64,000 nt of DNA from Saltatorellus ferox (GTDB lineage Bacteria > Planctomycetota > UBA1135 > GCA-002686595): assembly GCA_007751475.1 (NCBI GenBank), contig CP036434.1, forward strand, positions 3,663,524 through 3,727,523, given 5' to 3'. The translations under genes were made by a program, and so were the position numbers. The notes under the pieces were generated by a model that worked only from the letters and a program-made list of their open reading frames with translations, did no database searches and was not told the DNA's origin. This document shows, in pieces, positions 36,301 through 44,181 of the stretch; the first letter of the stretch is position 1, and every line of letters starts with the position of its first letter.

Positions 36301-36574
36301 TGCAGGGCGCCGTTGGATGGCGGCGGTGGTCGATCGTGACACGATCGAGCTGCGTGACGCTCGCACTTTCAAGATCGCGGCGCGACTGTGGAGCGACGGA
36401 GTGCCCCTCCAGTCGCTTCTCTTCGTCCCAGGCGCGTCGCTCCTGGTGGCAGGATCGACGGACGGCCGAGCCATGGTCTGGGACCTCCAGCGCATGGAGG
36501 TCGAGCTTGCGAAGCTTGGCCTGGCGCTGGAGTCGTGGCCACGGCGCGGCAGGCCACTTGTGCAGAGCCGCTGA
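33338..36574 (+). CDS. Transmembrane Ser/Thr protein kinase with C-terminal WD40-like beta-propeller
   Basis: The protein has 1078 residues from ATG 33338. Residues 1-50 carry the planctomycete pre-kinase helix (AKEIFLDALEKPPERRGEF...LGGAVEQLLDGH). The kinase domain (about 79-355) has Lys108, Glu129, HRD at 198-200 (LHRDIKPSN), DFG at 218-220 and YMAPEQ. The glycine loop is LDSGSDGRV, with the first Gly replaced by Asp. A membrane helix follows near 368-392 (FAYTLAAALALLVLCIAILA). The remaining roughly 620 residues are beta-propeller repeats ('LSPDG', 'WD'-like strand ends, SRCLGHAAEVATVEFLDAG). The propeller may be an external sensor. It is divergent from the ECF sigma operon. Confidence 0.93.
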   Translation: MLDRRLRSRAKEIFLDALEKPPERRGEFIARATAGDQELGGAVEQLLDGHSKADAIAGWFSGPPQPEDGLSVGEVLGNYELLAELDSGSDGRVFRARQEGLDREVALKVPGAGRFASAAEVTRFRREAEAVARLDHPGIVPVYDVDEVDGRHFFSMKLIEGGSLASRMAEFSLPEAAAGLVEKVARAVHHAHQRGILHRDIKPSNILLSHSSLPVVADFGIAAKLGARAETSRLAVAGTPAYMAPEQAMDLGEPTTATDVWGLGCVLFELLEGSPPFRGSSVTDSLRRAREESTPMMARAHSALFRGRAADLEAIVRKCLQKDPANRYASAGALAEDLGCWLSHHPVSVRIQSPIERLQSNWRRQPFAYTLAAALALLVLCIAILAPLVSIELRRRLDRAQFAEEVARTRLRSALLAQSKATRTSDSPGRRENALVNLAEAAAIAPSAALRDEAIRVLARPDLVVTAEFVFEPEADVALCVSGDGQFVVLANQNGPCRVVDLSSGETQSVFVAPHGRVRYARLSPDGGWMLARSQGEFIQDGPKISLVDLDTGQARRTWEEGGTSIRFAFDPTGRSIALLFEDSRLEVVSCETLQTVMELEVTSLSDIQFGPDGKTLYAATGEGRSLLGIDLLSGTTRRIVEDLSHPTSTIDIDPAGERIVVGYYAAEAQIFGLASGRLVSRCLGHAAEVATVEFLDAGRAATSAWDGMTRTWDTMTGQPLLEWPGQLLTGSDGTRGVLVTALGGRLTRHSISPSPLLVTLGGHEGKSPRGLACSADGTWVATGAVDGVRFWNVSAGTLLLHIADTREVSSMAASGNGAFLYMSNGAGVQRIDVRAALSGGSPECEQIIVGETGDLAVSWDGRRLAVVRPQERVEVYDIDRGLPRLLRTLEAPGRVAGLSLSPDGFRLVSGAWRGRGVRGWNTDTGEVLFDRLADCGQVRVVFDASGDRVLATTPGALQVWDQEGQPLFEERYSNRRSFRSAGHIAADAGRRWMAAVVDRDTIELRDARTFKIAARLWSDGVPLQSLLFVPGASLLVAGSTDGRAMVWDLQRMEVELAKLGLALESWPRRGRPLVQSR

Positions 36575-36749
36575 ATCGATGGCTCTTCAGCAGAATCCGT
36601 GGGTCTGCAGGGGCTCGGCGATCGTGACTGACCGGGCCTTGGGCCTCGGGGCTGGGGCCTTGGGCGGCGGGATACTGGTCTCCTACCCCTACGACCAGGA
36701 AAGTGAGCTCAGGTGCTTCAGGCCGACAGAGGCTGCAGAAAACCCGAAG

Positions 36750-39500
36750 CTACCGGCCGAGGGCGTGGCCGTGGTCGTACGCGGCCTCGTCCTCTTCCGT
36801 TCGGTCTTCGATCGGACCTCTTCGCTCGATCGCCTGGCCGAAGAAGATCGCGTTCAGGAGCAGCCTGCGCGTGCCGTACCAGACACCCCGGAACACCGGG
36901 TCGTCGATCATCGCGATCACGGTGCCAGAGCCGACGCGCTCGGCGCGGATGGCGGGCGTGGAGGCGATGCGCTCGACGCTGGACGCGCTCGCGAAGCCCG
37001 AGAGGAGAGGTTCGTCCGTGTATCGCAGCGGCGCGCTGAACGGATCGTTGCCTTCGGGGAGCGTTTCCTCGAAGTTGCGGAACACCGGGACCTGATCCCG
37101 GGTGAAGCCGTAGCCGAGGGGATGCGTGCGGTCGATATGGGCCTCGAAGATCGTTCCTGCGATGCGCTGTTCGGCGCGTAGAGCTTCGTAGTCTCCGTAA
37201 GGGATCGGGGCGAGCGGGCCGGGCGGCTTTTCCGTGCCCTTCGATGGCTCGACGGCCATCGGGTCGGCCTTGCGGAGCAGCTCCCTCGCGGCCCAGACGG
37301 CCGACCCTTTGGTCGCGATGAGCACGCCACCGCCGCGCACCCAGCTCGCCACGCTGGCCTGGTCGCCGTCATCCCACGCGGAGGTGGCTCCATTCACGAG
37401 GATCAGATGAGTGAAGGGCTCCAGCGTCGAAGCGCGCACTCCATCGGCAGCTTCGAGCAGGGTGACGGCCATACCCACGCGCGTGTCGAGCTCATGCCAC
37501 ATCTCGCCCGCCTCGTAGGAAGAGACGCGCCCGCCGACGACGAGGGCGAGATTCGGCGTCTCCAGCGCGGCGAAGCTGCCGCTCCCGAGGTCGGGGCCGT
37601 CGGGGGTCAGGCCAGAGGACAGAGGCCACGGCGTGGCCCAGCCCGCGCGCTGGACTTCCATGACGGCCTCGTGAACGCGGGCCGCGCTGAGACCCTGGGC
37701 GCCGACCGGCACCACGATGCTGCCGATCGGGAACGCGCGCGACGAGCGGTCGACGTCGGCGCGAAACGGTTTCGTTGCGACCCTGGCGCGCAAGCCTGCC
37801 TTTTGAAGGTGATGGAGCGCCCGTCCCGAATCGGCTCCATAGGGCTCGAAAGCGTACGCCACCGTATTCGCCGCTGGAAGCGGGACGTCTTCGAGAAGCG
37901 TGACGGCATCGAGCGGGAGGCCCGGCTTCAACGACGACCAGTCGCCGCGGGCCACGGGCGTGAGCGCCACGTCGAAGCTCAGCGGGAACGCCCACGCCGA
38001 AACGTCGTAGAACGTGTTGTCGTCCCAGCTCGTGCGCGTGTCGAAGAGAGCGCGGATCAGCCGGTACTGCGGCTGGTCTGCGGGCACGGTGAACGCGTAT
38101 CCGCCTGGGAAGGTGGTGCCGGCGGGGAGCTGGAACGGGCCGCGCAGGGCGTGGACCTCGATCCCGTGCCAACGGAGGCGCTTCGCCATTTCGAGGGCGC
38201 GCGCGGAATCGTGCTCGTCGCCGAAGACCCAGCCGCCGATCTCAGCGCTCGCTGCGTCGGCCAGCGCGTCTCGATAGAACGCTCGTTGGTGTGCGCCGAG
38301 GCGATCCGCCATCTCTCCTACGGCCCTCAGGGTGGAGAGCGAGGTGGTGAACTGGTTCTTGATGGTGAACGGGAACGAGAGCTCGCCCCGATCGGTCTTG
38401 ACCACGTGACCTCGCGAACTCGCCTGCTCGAACAGGATGCCGATGGCGCCGTGGATGTCCGGATAGGTCGAGCCCTTGCCGTAGTAGAAGTCGTCGAAGC
38501 GCTCCTCGGTGAAGTACTCCGAACCCATCGCGTCGAGCGCACGCGCGTGATAGGTGGCGATCTCCGCCGTGAGCGCATGGTTGCTCTCGGGCGTCATCGG
38601 GTTGCGCCGGCTCGGGATCCCGGGCTGGAAGAAGTAGCTCGAGCCGCTGCCCATCTCGTGGTAGTCGGTCAGCACGGTCGGTAGCCAGCGCTGGAACTGG
38701 CGGATGCGGCCGCGGGACTCCGGATGGGTGAGCAAGAGCCAGTCGCGGTTCAGGTCGAACCAGTAGTGGTTGGTCCGACCGCCCGGCCACTCCTCGTCGT
38801 GGTCGCGGTGGGCCGGTTCAACGGAGAGGTTCGTCCCGCGGTGCATGTTGGCCCAGTGGGCGAAGCGTGCGCCGCCGTCCGGATTGATGCAGGGATCGAT
38901 CAGGACGACGGTCTTCTCCAGGAAGGCCTCGATCTCGGGGCCGGTGGCGGCGGCGAGGTGGTAGGCGAGCAGCAGGCTGGCGTTGCTCGCGCTGGACTCG
39001 TTGCCGTGGACGCCGTAGCCCATCCACACGATGGACGGGCCATCGTGGCTGTCGGCGCCGGTGCGGACGGCCTCGACGTGGGCGGCGCGGATCTCCTCCA
39101 GCCGCGCATGATTCGCGGGTGAGGTGACGATGCTGAGGAGCAGAGGCCGCGCTTCGTGGGTTCGCCCGTAGCGCTGGAGCGTCATTCGTGGGGACGCCTC
39201 GGCGCAGGTCTCGAACCAGTCGACGAGCTGGTCGTGCCGGACGTGCCAGGTGCCGACGGGCCAGCCGAGGATGTCCTCGGGCTTCGGAAACTCTGGATCG
39301 TAGGTTTGGCCCTCGGGGACATACTGCGCCAGGCGCGGCGGCCAGTGGCGATCGAGCTCCAGGGTGGACGATGCCACGGGGGCGAAGCTCCTGATCTCGA
39401 CCTTCGGTTCCGGGGGAGTCGACTCCTGCGATAAGAGGGCAGGCGTGGAAGCGGTCACGACGCCGAGGACGCCGACGATACGGGTGAGCATGACGATCAT
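36750..39500 (-). CDS. Exported M14-family zinc carboxypeptidase
   Basis: The protein has 916 residues with a signal peptide (MIVMLTRIVGVLGVVTASTPALL; a later start is possible). The M14 domain is in residues about 85-400: 'LLLSIVTSP', zinc motif HGNE (His165, Glu168) in 'GVHGNESSASNASLLLAYHL', 'IDPCINPDGGARF', 'DLNRDW', 'VLTDYHEMGS' and 'GILFEQASSRG'. The following roughly 500 residues include a 'GWVFGDEHDSARALEMAKRL' region and a class-I-GATase-like piece (LEPFTHLILVNGATS...VASWVRGGGVLIATKG). Such large M14 proteins are common secreted peptidases in Bacteroidetes and planctomycetes. Substrate unknown. Confidence 0.9.
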   Translation of the reverse strand: MIVMLTRIVGVLGVVTASTPALLSQESTPPEPKVEIRSFAPVASSTLELDRHWPPRLAQYVPEGQTYDPEFPKPEDILGWPVGTWHVRHDQLVDWFETCAEASPRMTLQRYGRTHEARPLLLSIVTSPANHARLEEIRAAHVEAVRTGADSHDGPSIVWMGYGVHGNESSASNASLLLAYHLAAATGPEIEAFLEKTVVLIDPCINPDGGARFAHWANMHRGTNLSVEPAHRDHDEEWPGGRTNHYWFDLNRDWLLLTHPESRGRIRQFQRWLPTVLTDYHEMGSGSSYFFQPGIPSRRNPMTPESNHALTAEIATYHARALDAMGSEYFTEERFDDFYYGKGSTYPDIHGAIGILFEQASSRGHVVKTDRGELSFPFTIKNQFTTSLSTLRAVGEMADRLGAHQRAFYRDALADAASAEIGGWVFGDEHDSARALEMAKRLRWHGIEVHALRGPFQLPAGTTFPGGYAFTVPADQPQYRLIRALFDTRTSWDDNTFYDVSAWAFPLSFDVALTPVARGDWSSLKPGLPLDAVTLLEDVPLPAANTVAYAFEPYGADSGRALHHLQKAGLRARVATKPFRADVDRSSRAFPIGSIVVPVGAQGLSAARVHEAVMEVQRAGWATPWPLSSGLTPDGPDLGSGSFAALETPNLALVVGGRVSSYEAGEMWHELDTRVGMAVTLLEAADGVRASTLEPFTHLILVNGATSAWDDGDQASVASWVRGGGVLIATKGSAVWAARELLRKADPMAVEPSKGTEKPPGPLAPIPYGDYEALRAEQRIAGTIFEAHIDRTHPLGYGFTRDQVPVFRNFEETLPEGNDPFSAPLRYTDEPLLSGFASASSVERIASTPAIRAERVGSGTVIAMIDDPVFRGVWYGTRRLLLNAIFFGQAIERRGPIEDRTEEDEAAYDHGHALGR

Positions 39501-39602
39501 GGCTACCAGTGTGCCTTACGGTGGGTCGGCCTGACGTTCGGAGCGCGTTTCCCGGCGCGCCTGCGGCTCGCTGCCTCGCCCGGATGGCGTATCATCACGA
39601 GC

Positions 39603-41354
39603 ATGCGCTACCTCTGGAATCCGCTGATCGCGTCCCTCTGTCTCGCTGGCTCGGCCGCGGGCGCAACCGCTCCCACGGCCCCGGCGACGCAAGCGCGTCC
39701 AGCACGCGTCGTGTCCGCGGGTAGCGTCCAGGAACGCGCCGCGCAGGAAGCCGAGGCTTCGGCCACGGATCTGGAGGCCGTCGCGACGCGTTTGGAGGCC
39801 CTGGCGAAGGAGGCAACGCTCGCTGCCCGCGAGGCCCGGGCGAAGGCGATCGAGGCTCGACGAAGGGCTGACGGGGCAAGGAAGTCGGCGCTCCAGCTCA
39901 ACCCCGCCGCGAGCGGTGAAGCTCCCCAGCTGGGTCAGGTCCCGGGCTCGATCCTGCGCGCCGCCGAGGAACGTGAGGTCGAGCGTACGCGCGAACTGGA
40001 CGGTGGCGCGTCCCGTGAGGCGGAGACTCAGCCCCGCTCGGGCGCGCGCAGGCGGGGGGATGAAGGTGACGATACGCAGGTCAAGGCCATCCCGATCGAG
40101 CGCGACAAGCACGCTGCCGCGACTCGAACCGCGGACGAGAACAAGGCCATGTACTTCAAGCTCCTGCGTTCGAAGCACGACGCGGGCCCTCCGAAGACGG
40201 TGCGCCAGGAGACGTTCACGTTTCCACCCGGGGCGGCTCCCGACATGGCGGACTTCGACATCCGCGCCAAGTGGCAGTGGGGGATCAACGTCGCCCGCGG
40301 CCAGGGGAACTTCCAGGGGCCAGGGGCCGCGTCGCTCTCGAAGTCGGGCCACATCGATCTCGCACGCCTGCTCGTTCACCCGGACACGAACGTTCCGGAC
40401 CACGGCGGCATGAAGTGGGGGCTTCGTCGCTACAACCTCGGGGACTCGACGGTGGTCGACTGCGACTTCGCCGACATCCCGCTGGAGCACGGCATCTACG
40501 ACAACCTCTCGGGGCACGGGCTCTACCAGGGCAACACGTTCCACCACCTCGGCGGGCAGGCGATTCAGATTGCGTATCGCGACCAGAGCTACGAGCAGTA
40601 CAAGGCGGACAACCTGCCGTTCCGCGGCAAGCCGCTCCTGATCCTCGAGAACAACCACGCCGCCGACTGCGGGCAGCACGCGAGCCGGTCGGGCTTCACG
40701 TGGACGTTCTTCGACTACGGCACGCACGAGTTCCCGTCGACGATCATCCTTCGCAACTGCACCTCGGTGCACGCCTGGGATTTCACGCGAACGAGCGGCG
40801 GGCAAACGGTCCAGCCAGATCATCCCCAGGCCATGCGGTCCCCTGGTGGTCTCATGGTGCATCAGTTCCAGCACGCCAAGGAGCAGAAGAAAGGCGAGCC
40901 CGTGACCTACGCGAACGAGTTCGTCGTCATCGACAACTGCCTCTTCGACCATACGCTGAACGGCAACCCCATCATGGCGATCCGGGGCGCGGAGACGATC
41001 CTGATCGAGGACTCGTGCTTTCTCTCCAGGGAGGGGCGCGGACGCTACGTGGATATCGATGACCAGCCCGATCGCCCGAGCGGGCGCGTGATCCTGGAGA
41101 ACTGCGTGTCTCCACCCGAGGCCGAGGTCTTCCTACGGATTCGCGGGAAGGAGGTGATGTCGATGAACTGTCCAGGACAGCGAATCGAGATCGATGTGAC
41201 AACGCTCGAGCGCACGGTGGGCGAGCCCCAGGACGACGAGATCGTGGATCTCCAGAGCCCACTGAGAGACCGGCGGCCGCCCCCGGGGATCACGGCGCAG
41301 CCGTCCGGGGTCATCACCGATCTGGCGGCTCTGGAGTCCCAGCGCGCACGCTGA
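39603..41354 (+). CDS. Secreted right-handed beta-helix protein with N-terminal coiled coil
   Basis: The protein has 583 residues with a signal peptide (IASLCLAGSAAGA). Residues 40-100 are an Ala/Glu/Arg coiled coil (ATRLEALAKEATLAAREARA). Residues about 240-520 show repeated short strands with Asn/Asp/Gly turns and 'LENN', 'LRNCTS', 'IDNCLFDH', 'IEDSCFLS', 'LENCVS', typical of parallel beta-helix rungs. Several Cys/Asn stack positions recur. Function might be polysaccharide binding or lysis; no catalytic cluster could be defined. It is convergent with the downstream gene (9 bp between stops). Confidence 0.7.
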   Translation: MRYLWNPLIASLCLAGSAAGATAPTAPATQARPARVVSAGSVQERAAQEAEASATDLEAVATRLEALAKEATLAAREARAKAIEARRRADGARKSALQLNPAASGEAPQLGQVPGSILRAAEEREVERTRELDGGASREAETQPRSGARRRGDEGDDTQVKAIPIERDKHAAATRTADENKAMYFKLLRSKHDAGPPKTVRQETFTFPPGAAPDMADFDIRAKWQWGINVARGQGNFQGPGAASLSKSGHIDLARLLVHPDTNVPDHGGMKWGLRRYNLGDSTVVDCDFADIPLEHGIYDNLSGHGLYQGNTFHHLGGQAIQIAYRDQSYEQYKADNLPFRGKPLLILENNHAADCGQHASRSGFTWTFFDYGTHEFPSTIILRNCTSVHAWDFTRTSGGQTVQPDHPQAMRSPGGLMVHQFQHAKEQKKGEPVTYANEFVVIDNCLFDHTLNGNPIMAIRGAETILIEDSCFLSREGRGRYVDIDDQPDRPSGRVILENCVSPPEAEVFLRIRGKEVMSMNCPGQRIEIDVTTLERTVGEPQDDEIVDLQSPLRDRRPPPGITAQPSGVITDLAALESQRAR

Positions 41355-41363
41355 CCTGGTGGC

Positions 41364-42569
41364 TCAGCAGAGCTCGTCCGCGAGCCGCTGGAGGAACAGC
41401 CCGACGTCGGTCACGATCCCGACGGTCTGCGACGAACCGCGATCGCTGAGCTTCGTCACCACGGCCGGGTTGATGTCGACGCAGACGACGTGCACCCACG
41501 ACGGCAGCATGTTGCCGACGCCGATGGAGTGCAGCATCGTGCTGAGCATCAGCACGAGGCCCGCGCCCTCCAGCTCGTTCGCGTACTGCTCCTGGGCCTC
41601 GACGAGGTCCATGACGGTATCCGGGAGCGGGCCGTCGTCGCGGATCGAGCCAGCCAGCACGAACTTGACGTCGTTCTTGACGAGGCTGTACATGAGTCCG
41701 CTCGTCAGCACGCCCTGGTGAACGGCCTCCGCGATCGATCCCGCGTGATTGATCCGATTGATCGCTCGCATGTGGTTCTTGTGCCCTTCTTCCACGGGCA
41801 CGCCCTTCTCCAGGCTCACGCCCAGGGAGGTTCCGAAGAAGCAGTTCTCGATATCGTGAACCGCGATGGCGTTGCCCGAGAGCAGAACGTCGATCCAGCC
41901 CGCTTCGACGAGCCGACTGAACGGCTCGATGCCGCCCGTGTGAATCACGACGGGTCCCGCGACGACGACGATGCGCTCTCCCTTCTTGCGCACCTCTTCC
42001 ATGATCTTGATGACGCGCTGGAGGCTCGTTTCGACGCGTCTCTCCGAGCTGATGTCATTGTTCATGAAGGCGAAGGTCTGCTTCTTTCGACCCGGCTGAT
42101 CGAAGGTGACGCGGACGCCACCTGCGCCGCACACCACCTGTTCCCCCTGGCGGACATCGCGGAGCTTGCGGCAGATGGGGTCGCCCTCCTCGAGCACGAT
42201 CACCGCGTCCATGCGCTGCTTCCCGACATTGACCCACCGCCCGTCGATTCGCACCTGGGTCTGATGGTTGGTCGTCGAGTAGAAGTCCTCGGGTACGCAG
42301 CCGTCCTTGGGCGCCTCCGCCCAGCGCGCATCACGGGCGGATTCGACCTCGCATCCGTAGGGGATGATGCCGTCGATGACGTGGTCGAGCGTCTCTCGAT
42401 CCGGGGCCGTGACCTTCATGCGGACGAAGGACTCATCCTCGCCTCGCTTTCCGATATCGAACTGAAGTACCTCGTGGGTCGCACCCCGGTCCGCGATCAG
42501 GTCGAAGACGCGATCGAGGGTCTGGGTGTCGATGAGGTGGCCTTGGGCGGTGACGGTTTCGTGGAACAT
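41364..42569 (-). CDS. TIGR00300/LOR-SDH domain protein, archaeal-type ornithine cyclodeaminase-like
   Basis: The protein has 401 residues from ATG 42569. It begins 'GHLIDTQTLDRVFDLIADRG' with 'FDIGKRGEDESFVRMKV', the LOR/SDH conserved domain. The C-terminal half has 'VVAGPVVIHTGGIEPFSRLV', 'VLLSGNAIAVHDIENCFFGTSLG', 'INRINHAGSIAEAV' and a long 'FVLAGSIRDDGPLPDT' segment. This is the TIGR00300 family, whose archaeal members convert ornithine to proline plus ammonia with NAD, and which forms the C-terminal part of cyanobacterial ArgZ/AgrE. The N-terminal arginine-dihydrolase half of ArgZ is absent, so it is probably a free-standing cyclodeaminase. The tail ends in 'FLQRLADELC'. Confidence 0.85.
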   Translation of the reverse strand: MFHETVTAQGHLIDTQTLDRVFDLIADRGATHEVLQFDIGKRGEDESFVRMKVTAPDRETLDHVIDGIIPYGCEVESARDARWAEAPKDGCVPEDFYSTTNHQTQVRIDGRWVNVGKQRMDAVIVLEEGDPICRKLRDVRQGEQVVCGAGGVRVTFDQPGRKKQTFAFMNNDISSERRVETSLQRVIKIMEEVRKKGERIVVVAGPVVIHTGGIEPFSRLVEAGWIDVLLSGNAIAVHDIENCFFGTSLGVSLEKGVPVEEGHKNHMRAINRINHAGSIAEAVHQGVLTSGLMYSLVKNDVKFVLAGSIRDDGPLPDTVMDLVEAQEQYANELEGAGLVLMLSTMLHSIGVGNMLPSWVHVVCVDINPAVVTKLSDRGSSQTVGIVTDVGLFLQRLADELC

Positions 42570-42680
42570 GCGTTGCAGGTCGGGTAGGAGACGGGCCCAT
42601 GGTCCCCGAATCCGGCGATTCAACCAAGAGTGGTTCCCGGAGACTTGCGGATCGGGCTCGGAGCGAGGATCTTGGGTGGC

Positions 42681-43814
42681 ATGTTGATTGCCTCGTATCG
42701 CCTGAGTCTCGAAGGCCTGGTGAGTCTTGCGCTTCTTGGCTCCTCGGCCGTTTCCTGCGCTTCGCCGCCCGCAGAGCCCATCGAGGTGCTCGCCGAACTC
42801 CAGGTCCGCCCGGGAAATCCGGCGGTCACGGTGGACGGGCGGCTGATCTTCAGCCAGCACCCCATGGACTCGCCCGAGTTCAAGGTGGTGGAGCTGGTCG
42901 AAGGTCCCGATGGGAAGGCGGAGGTGGTTCCGTTCCCGTCCTCCAGCTGGTCCCGCGATCGCTTCGGAGCCGTGATCGGCGTGGAGGCGCGGTCCGACGG
43001 GCTCGTCTGGATCCTCGACATGGGGGGGAGCGGCCTCACGCCGAAGCTCGTCGCCTGGGACACGAAGCGTGATTCGCTGGCGCACCAGATCCTGATCCCC
43101 GAGACCGTGAGGGTCGAGTCCTCTTTTCTCCAGGACATGGCGATCGTCGAGAAGTACGGCATGGTGGTGATCGCGGACATGACCTCGCCGGGGCCGTTCG
43201 AGACGCCGGAGCCTGCGCTGATCGTGGTGGATATCGACATGGGGACGGCGCGTCGTGTCCTTCAGGGCGACGCGAGCTTCATGCCCGACGTGGAACGGAT
43301 CACGATCGGAGGTTCTCGGCTGCAGACCGTCACCAAAGGCGGGGATCTGCGAGACCTGAGGATGGCGCTGAATCCGATCACCGTGGATCCGACGCAGACC
43401 TGGATCTACTACGGCGCCATGAGTGGCGACCAGATCTATCGGATTCCGACCGAGGTCCTGGCGAACCCCGAACTCGGGGACGAGGCCCTGCGCGCCTCGA
43501 TCGAGGAATACGCCACGAAGCCACCCTCCGATGGCATGCGGGTCGACGGGCAGGGACGGGTCTTCGTGACGGACCTTCAGGCCAGCGGGATCGGGGTCGC
43601 CACGCCCGAGGGATATCAGCTTCTCGACTCGGATCCGGTGCTCTTCTCCTGGCCTGACGGACTGGCGTTCGATCAGGACGGAGCGCTGATCGTGACGAGC
43701 AATCAGCTGCACCTGCACAAGGACTTTCACGGTGGCGTCGAGGGGGCAAGCCCTCCGTATCGCATCCTTCGGCTGAACGAGATCCGAGCCGAGCGGCCCT
43801 CCGGGGCGCCCTAG
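42681..43814 (+). CDS. Major royal jelly protein (MRJP/Yellow)-family lipoprotein
   Basis: The protein has 377 residues from ATG 42681, which begins a lipoprotein signal (LVSLALLGSSAVSC). MRJP-family features are 'NPAVTVDGRLIFSQHP', 'VWILDMG', 'LVAWDTKRDSLAHQI', 'MVVIADMT', 'MALNPITVDPTQTWIYYGAM' with 'YRIPTEVLANPEL', 'SDGMRVDGQGRVFVTDLQ' and 'WPDGLAFDQDGALIVTSNQL'. Bacterial members are predicted propellers related to Yellow/royal jelly proteins; activity is unknown. The last five codons and stop lie inside the left arm of the long inverted repeat 43799-43921. The adjacent cyclodeaminase is divergent with 111 bp between. Confidence 0.85.
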   Translation: MLIASYRLSLEGLVSLALLGSSAVSCASPPAEPIEVLAELQVRPGNPAVTVDGRLIFSQHPMDSPEFKVVELVEGPDGKAEVVPFPSSSWSRDRFGAVIGVEARSDGLVWILDMGGSGLTPKLVAWDTKRDSLAHQILIPETVRVESSFLQDMAIVEKYGMVVIADMTSPGPFETPEPALIVVDIDMGTARRVLQGDASFMPDVERITIGGSRLQTVTKGGDLRDLRMALNPITVDPTQTWIYYGAMSGDQIYRIPTEVLANPELGDEALRASIEEYATKPPSDGMRVDGQGRVFVTDLQASGIGVATPEGYQLLDSDPVLFSWPDGLAFDQDGALIVTSNQLHLHKDFHGGVEGASPPYRILRLNEIRAERPSGAP

Positions 43815-43921
43815 GAGTCTGCGCCACAGAATGCGATTCCGCGAGCAACGCCGCGAGCGTGGATCCTGGCGGTGCTCGCGGAATCGCATTCTGTGGCGCA
43901 GACTCCTAGGGCGCCCCGGAG
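43799..43921. repeat. Near-perfect 123-bp palindrome (49-bp arms)
   Basis: Left arm 43799-43847 is the exact reverse complement of right arm 43873-43921. After one mismatch (43848/43872), four more pairs follow (43849-43852 with 43868-43871), leaving a loop of about 15 nt. The outer bases read CTCCGGGGCGCCCTAGGAGT and the inner arm reads ATGCGATTCCGCGAGCA. The left arm holds the end of the MRJP gene, including TAG 43812-43814. It is much longer than a usual intrinsic terminator and lacks a T-run on either side. It could be a MITE/REPIN-like element, an extreme terminator or a fold-back assembly artefact. Confidence 0.9.
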
Positions 43922-44181
43922 CGGTCCATTTCTGCGTCAGACCCGGTTCCCGCCGAAGTTATCGGGGAAGTTTGACTCCGCCGGGGCCCGATTGCCCTAC
44001 TCTTCGCGGGTCAGAGGCCAGATTCGGCCTTACCGACGCACAGCAGGGCGCCCCGGATTCTTCCGGCGAGGGGCCGCGTCGAGCCTAAAGTTACCGATCG
44101 TTCCCGTTGCTGTTGTATGGGTCGCGATACCTCGTCCCCGGCTGAAAAGATGCCGTCCGGCGAGGGCCAGCCCCCAACAAT
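43922..44181 (+). promoter_or_regulatory. Leader region upstream of DEAD-box helicase gene
   Basis: These 260 bp between the palindrome and ATG 44182 contain no credible reading frame. One small hairpin, AGGCC (44015-44019)/GGCCT (44026-44030), is visible. The region is likely promoter plus 5' leader of the helicase gene. Nothing else is recognisable. Confidence 0.35.
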
